Assembly (NCBI RefSeq): GCF_002355275.1
Contig: NZ_CP023449.1
Span: forward strand, 1,094,001-1,158,000
Direction: 5' to 3'
DNA: 64,000 nucleotides
Source of the DNA: Rhizorhabdus dicambivorans
GTDB lineage: Bacteria > Pseudomonadota > Alphaproteobacteria > Sphingomonadales > Sphingomonadaceae
The notes under the pieces are model-generated. The model was not told where the DNA came from and did no database searches. It saw nothing but the letters and a program-made list of their open reading frames with translations. Of the stretch, positions 61,540 to 64,000 are shown in pieces. Numbering within the stretch: the first letter of the stretch is position 1; each line of letters starts with the position of its first letter. A program made the position numbers and the translations under genes.

Positions 61540-62772
61540 ATGTCTTCCCCAGCGCAGATCAAGTCGGCGGATCGTCCTTCGCTCTACACGGGGCCGATCT
61601 TCGATGCGGACACCCATTTCTGGGAAACCGACGACGCGTGGACCAAATATCTGCCCCGTGACGCGGCGGAGAAATACGGCATCAGCTTCAAGGCTGGCGA
61701 TGACGGCGATTTCGCCATGTATGTCGGCCCGCGCAAGGTGGAGATCAGCGCCGATCACCTGTTCGAGGACGGCCGCGTGCCGGCGCCGGGCAAGCTCCAC
61801 GAATGGCTGCGCGCGATGAAGGAGGGCAAGGCCGAGATCGACCTGCACGTCCCCAAGACCGCCGACATGATGGAACCCGCCGCGCGGGTGAAGAAGCTGG
61901 ACAGCTGGGACGTGCGCTCGTCGATCCTGTTCATCGGCAACATGATCACCGCGATCAGCTTCCTCGACGACCCGCGCTACGCCTATCCGGTGCTGAACGC
62001 CTACAACGCCTGGATGTACGACCAGTGGCGCTACAATTATGACGACCGCATCTACACCGCGCCGATCATCACGCTCGACGACCTCGATGAGGCCTGCAGG
62101 CAGCTGCGCGGCGTGGTCGAAAAGGGCGCCAAGCTGATTCTGATGCCGATGGGCCCCTATAACGGCAAGGCGCCCGCGCATCCCGATCACGATCCCTTCT
62201 GGGCGATCGCCAACGAGGCCGGCATCCGCGTCGTCTTCCACGTCTCCGAAGCGATCTACATGAAGCATCATATGGCGGTGTGGGGCGAGCCGGTGCAGCA
62301 GTCGCGCATCAAGCAGACCGCCTTCGTCTGGATGCACGGCTATTCCGAGCGGCCGGTGATCGAGACGCTGTCGAGCTTCATCTTCTGGAACTTCTTCGCG
62401 CGCTTCCCCAATGTGAAGCTGCTCTCCGCCGAAAACGGCGCCGAGTGGGTTCCGGCGATGCTGACCAAGATGGACAAGTGCCGCGGCATCGCCAAGAACG
62501 GCTATTGGCCGGGTGGCCAGCTCAAGGACCGGCCGAGCCGTATCTTCGCCCAGCATGTCTCGGTCGTCGCCTATCCGGAGGACGATCTGAAGTCGATCGT
62601 CGACCAGGTCGGCACGGCGGACTGGCTGCTGATGGGATCGGACTATCCCCACGCCGAAGGCGTCGAGGAACCTCGCATGTTCGCGGACGAAGCGTGCCGG
62701 GGGCTATCGGACGGCGACGTCCACAAGATCATGTACGAGAACGGCATGCGCTTCATGGGCCTGCCCTATTGA
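61540..62772 (+). CDS. Amidohydrolase family protein (COG2159 type)
   Basis: A 410-residue TIM-barrel amidohydrolase. N-terminal metal motif IFDADTHFWE (DxH); later HVSEAIYMKHH, HGYSERP and the C-terminal metal Asp in MGSDYPHAEG. Members include ACMSD-type decarboxylases and hydrolases acting on aromatic or carboxylated substrates. The ATG at 61540 follows TATGGAGTCGCC; the longer frame upstream crosses the inverted repeat and is rejected. Convergent to the IclR gene. Confidence 0.88.
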   Translation: MSSPAQIKSADRPSLYTGPIFDADTHFWETDDAWTKYLPRDAAEKYGISFKAGDDGDFAMYVGPRKVEISADHLFEDGRVPAPGKLHEWLRAMKEGKAEIDLHVPKTADMMEPAARVKKLDSWDVRSSILFIGNMITAISFLDDPRYAYPVLNAYNAWMYDQWRYNYDDRIYTAPIITLDDLDEACRQLRGVVEKGAKLILMPMGPYNGKAPAHPDHDPFWAIANEAGIRVVFHVSEAIYMKHHMAVWGEPVQQSRIKQTAFVWMHGYSERPVIETLSSFIFWNFFARFPNVKLLSAENGAEWVPAMLTKMDKCRGIAKNGYWPGGQLKDRPSRIFAQHVSVVAYPEDDLKSIVDQVGTADWLLMGSDYPHAEGVEEPRMFADEACRGLSDGDVHKIMYENGMRFMGLPY

Positions 62773-62777
62773 ACGGG

Positions 62778-62806
62778 CAGGGGGCTGGCGCGCGTCAGTC
62801 CCCCTG
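62778..62806. terminator. Hairpin at the convergent ends of amidohydrolase and IclR genes
   Basis: CAGGGGG-CTG (62778-62787) pairs with CAG-TCCCCCTG (62796-62806) with one bulge, 5 bases after the amidohydrolase stop and overlapping the last codons of the IclR gene. Confidence 0.45.
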
Positions 62807-63604
62807 GCCGATCTCCGGCACCGGGGTCACCGGTTGGCCGGAAGCCTCATGCCCCGCATCGATCAACATCTGCAGGAAGCTGTCATAATTGACCCGCATG
62901 CGATCGAGCGGCGCGGCCAGCATCATCGCCCCGATCGCCTGATCGTCCGGGCCGAACACCGGCACCGATAGCGCGGCGGTGTCGCTCAGCATCTCGCCGA
63001 AGCTGGCGCAGTAGCCGATCCGCCGTATCTCCTCGAGGTGCGCCATGATCTCGGACTCTGTGGTGCGCGTGCTGTCGGTCAGCGCCCGCAGCTTGGCGCG
63101 CCGCAGATAGGCCGTGATGCGGGCCGGCTCGGCATAGGCCAGCAGCACCCGCCCGGCCGCGCTGGCGTAGAGCGGGGCGCGGATGCCGACATGCATCGCA
63201 TAACGCACCGGCTGGGTGCTGTTGATCGCCTCGGTATAGATGGCCTGGCCGATCTCCCAGTCGGCAATGGCGAAGCCCACCGACTCGTGCGTCGCCCGCG
63301 CCAGCATCTTCACCGGCTGCCGGACGATGTCGGGCGCCGACCAGGTCGACATGATGTGTCCCGCCAGGCGATAGGCGACTGGACCCAGCCGGTAGCGGCC
63401 CTCCTCCTGCATCAGGTAGCGCAGGTCGCACAGGCCGCGCAGCGTATCGAGGAAGGTGCTCTTGGGCACGGCCATCGCCGTGCTGATCTCGGCGAGGCTC
63501 AGTCCCTCGCGATGCTTCGACAGCAATAGCAGCAGATCGAGCACGCGCCCTATCGCCTTCGGTCCCTTGGGCGTGCGCCCCTTCTCCCCCGTCGATGATG
63601 TCAT
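62795..63604 (-). CDS. IclR-family regulator
   Basis: A 269-residue regulator. N-terminal winged HTH (GLSLAEISTAMAVPKSTFLD TLRGL region, residues ~35-60) and a C-terminal IclR effector domain (GVxAPLYxSAAGRVLLA-like text: GIRAPLYASAAGRVLLAYAE). The ATG at 63604 is used. It is divergent from a second IclR-type gene, with a perfect palindrome between. It probably controls the amidohydrolase/ligase genes. Confidence 0.9.
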   Translation of the reverse strand: MTSSTGEKGRTPKGPKAIGRVLDLLLLLSKHREGLSLAEISTAMAVPKSTFLDTLRGLCDLRYLMQEEGRYRLGPVAYRLAGHIMSTWSAPDIVRQPVKMLARATHESVGFAIADWEIGQAIYTEAINSTQPVRYAMHVGIRAPLYASAAGRVLLAYAEPARITAYLRRAKLRALTDSTRTTESEIMAHLEEIRRIGYCASFGEMLSDTAALSVPVFGPDDQAIGAMMLAAPLDRMRVNYDSFLQMLIDAGHEASGQPVTPVPEIGQGD

Positions 63605-63642
63605 TTTCCGCTCTCTTTGCATCCTCCATTTCGGACATAATC

Positions 63643-63668
63643 GTTCGAATATTCGAACACAATTCGAA
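63643..63668. promoter_or_regulatory. Candidate IclR operator: 16-base perfect palindrome
   Basis: GTTCGAATATTCGAAC (63643-63658) is a perfect palindrome, followed at 63663-63668 by another TTCGAA half-site. It lies 39 bases before the minus-strand IclR start and 85 before the + strand IclR-type start, a typical autoregulatory position. Confidence 0.65.
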
Positions 63669-63742
63669 AAAACTTTACGCATCGTATTTGTGATGCTACC
63701 CCGGAGGCAGGATCAGCGAGTCTCAGGAGAGGGAGAGCATCG

Positions 63743-64000
63743 ATGGCCAACAGCGACCCGAGAACGATCAAGTCGGCGCACCGCGTCCTCGAAATTCTCG
63801 AATATTTTGATCAGGACAGGCGCTACGCGACGGTGATGGACATGTCGCGCAAGCTGTCCTACCCGCAGTCGAGCACGTCGGAACTGCTGCGCTGCCTGAC
63901 GCGGCTCGGCTATCTCCACTATAACCGCTTCCGCCGCACCTATAGCCCGACCGCGCGTGTCGCCCTGCTCGGCGCCTGGGTGAAGCCGGCGCTGTTCCGT
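63743..64000 (+). CDS. IclR-type regulator, cut by window end
   Basis: Only the first 86 residues are in the window: MANSDPRTIKSAHRVLEILE, then a winged HTH region (VMDMSRKLSYPQSSTSELLR) with RTYSPTARVALLGAW. The pattern fits the N-terminal domain of IclR-family proteins. The start follows GGAGAGGGAGAGC. It shares the palindrome-bearing promoter region with the divergent IclR gene. Confidence 0.8.
   Translation, partial: MANSDPRTIKSAHRVLEILEYFDQDRRYATVMDMSRKLSYPQSSTSELLRCLTRLGYLHYNRFRRTYSPTARVALLGAWVKPALFR

Noticed and set aside
63676-63681. TACGCAT match between the IclR-type genes
   Set aside because: Single match without the flanking pattern, next to a better-explained palindrome.
1-64000. 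CRISPR arrays, rRNA genes and complete insertion sequences
   Set aside because: No regularly spaced repeats, rRNA signatures or intact transposase genes were seen.

Overview
The window reads as a high-GC alphaproteobacterial chromosome, most likely a sphingomonad. The evidence is protein-level: a TonB-dependent receptor of the sphingomonad type, a DUF6771-like micro-protein beside a recombinase remnant, SdhE/RecG/Mfd neighbours, a PEP-CTERM protein, and a palindromic intergenic element (39077-39151) of a kind common in sphingomonads. No species call is possible from the sequence alone.

Region 1 (1-31.3 kb) is an accessory island of stress and dormancy genes. In order it holds a PEP synthase (5' end outside the window), a small membrane protein, a frameshifted universal stress protein (USP), a P-type ATPase, a K+ channel, an ADP-forming acyl-CoA synthetase fused to a GNAT domain, a flavodoxin-fold quinone reductase, a triple-BON protein, a degenerate histidine kinase, a zinc alcohol dehydrogenase, Hsp20, a BLUF photoreceptor and a second USP. 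A LolD/FtsX/MFP ABC operon, a third USP, a conserved Cys-motif membrane protein, a second zinc dehydrogenase, HdeD, a PEP-CTERM protein and a stand-alone GNAT follow. Next come divergent operons encoding an RND pump (MFP plus inner-membrane protein) and SQR-DUF2892-TolC. The gene content recalls hypoxia/dormancy regulons such as mycobacterial DosR. A shared site around TACGCAT, typically preceded by GGGAnCAT, lies upstream of many of these genes. The region ends at tRNA-Asn(GTT) with a DUF6771-like ORF, a serine-recombinase C-terminal remnant and a repeat also found at 22.75 kb, which suggests an old integration boundary.

Region 2 (31.3-45.6 kb) is mostly core: tRNA-Asn, NAD kinase, MoaA, a GGDEF(degenerate)-EAL protein, Mfd, SdhE, RecG, a DUF2975/HTH pair, a PilZ protein, a DUF885 hydrolase and an MFS transporter.

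Region 3 (45.7-64 kb) is a catabolic cluster. It has an enoyl-CoA hydratase, an SDR, a TetR regulator, a TonB receptor and an aminoglycoside-phosphotransferase-fold kinase. A five-gene operon (DUF1214-like, sulfotransferase, VOC, two SDRs) is divergent from an AraC regulator. A three-gene operon (D-aminoacylase-type amidohydrolase, CMD protein, acyl-CoA ligase) is divergent from a second amidohydrolase. Two divergent IclR-type regulators close the window, the last cut by its end. Two inverted repeats, at 61373-61417 and 63643-63658, are candidate operators. The substrate is unknown; the enzymes fit uptake, oxidation, CoA activation and beta-oxidation-like breakdown of a bulky organic compound.
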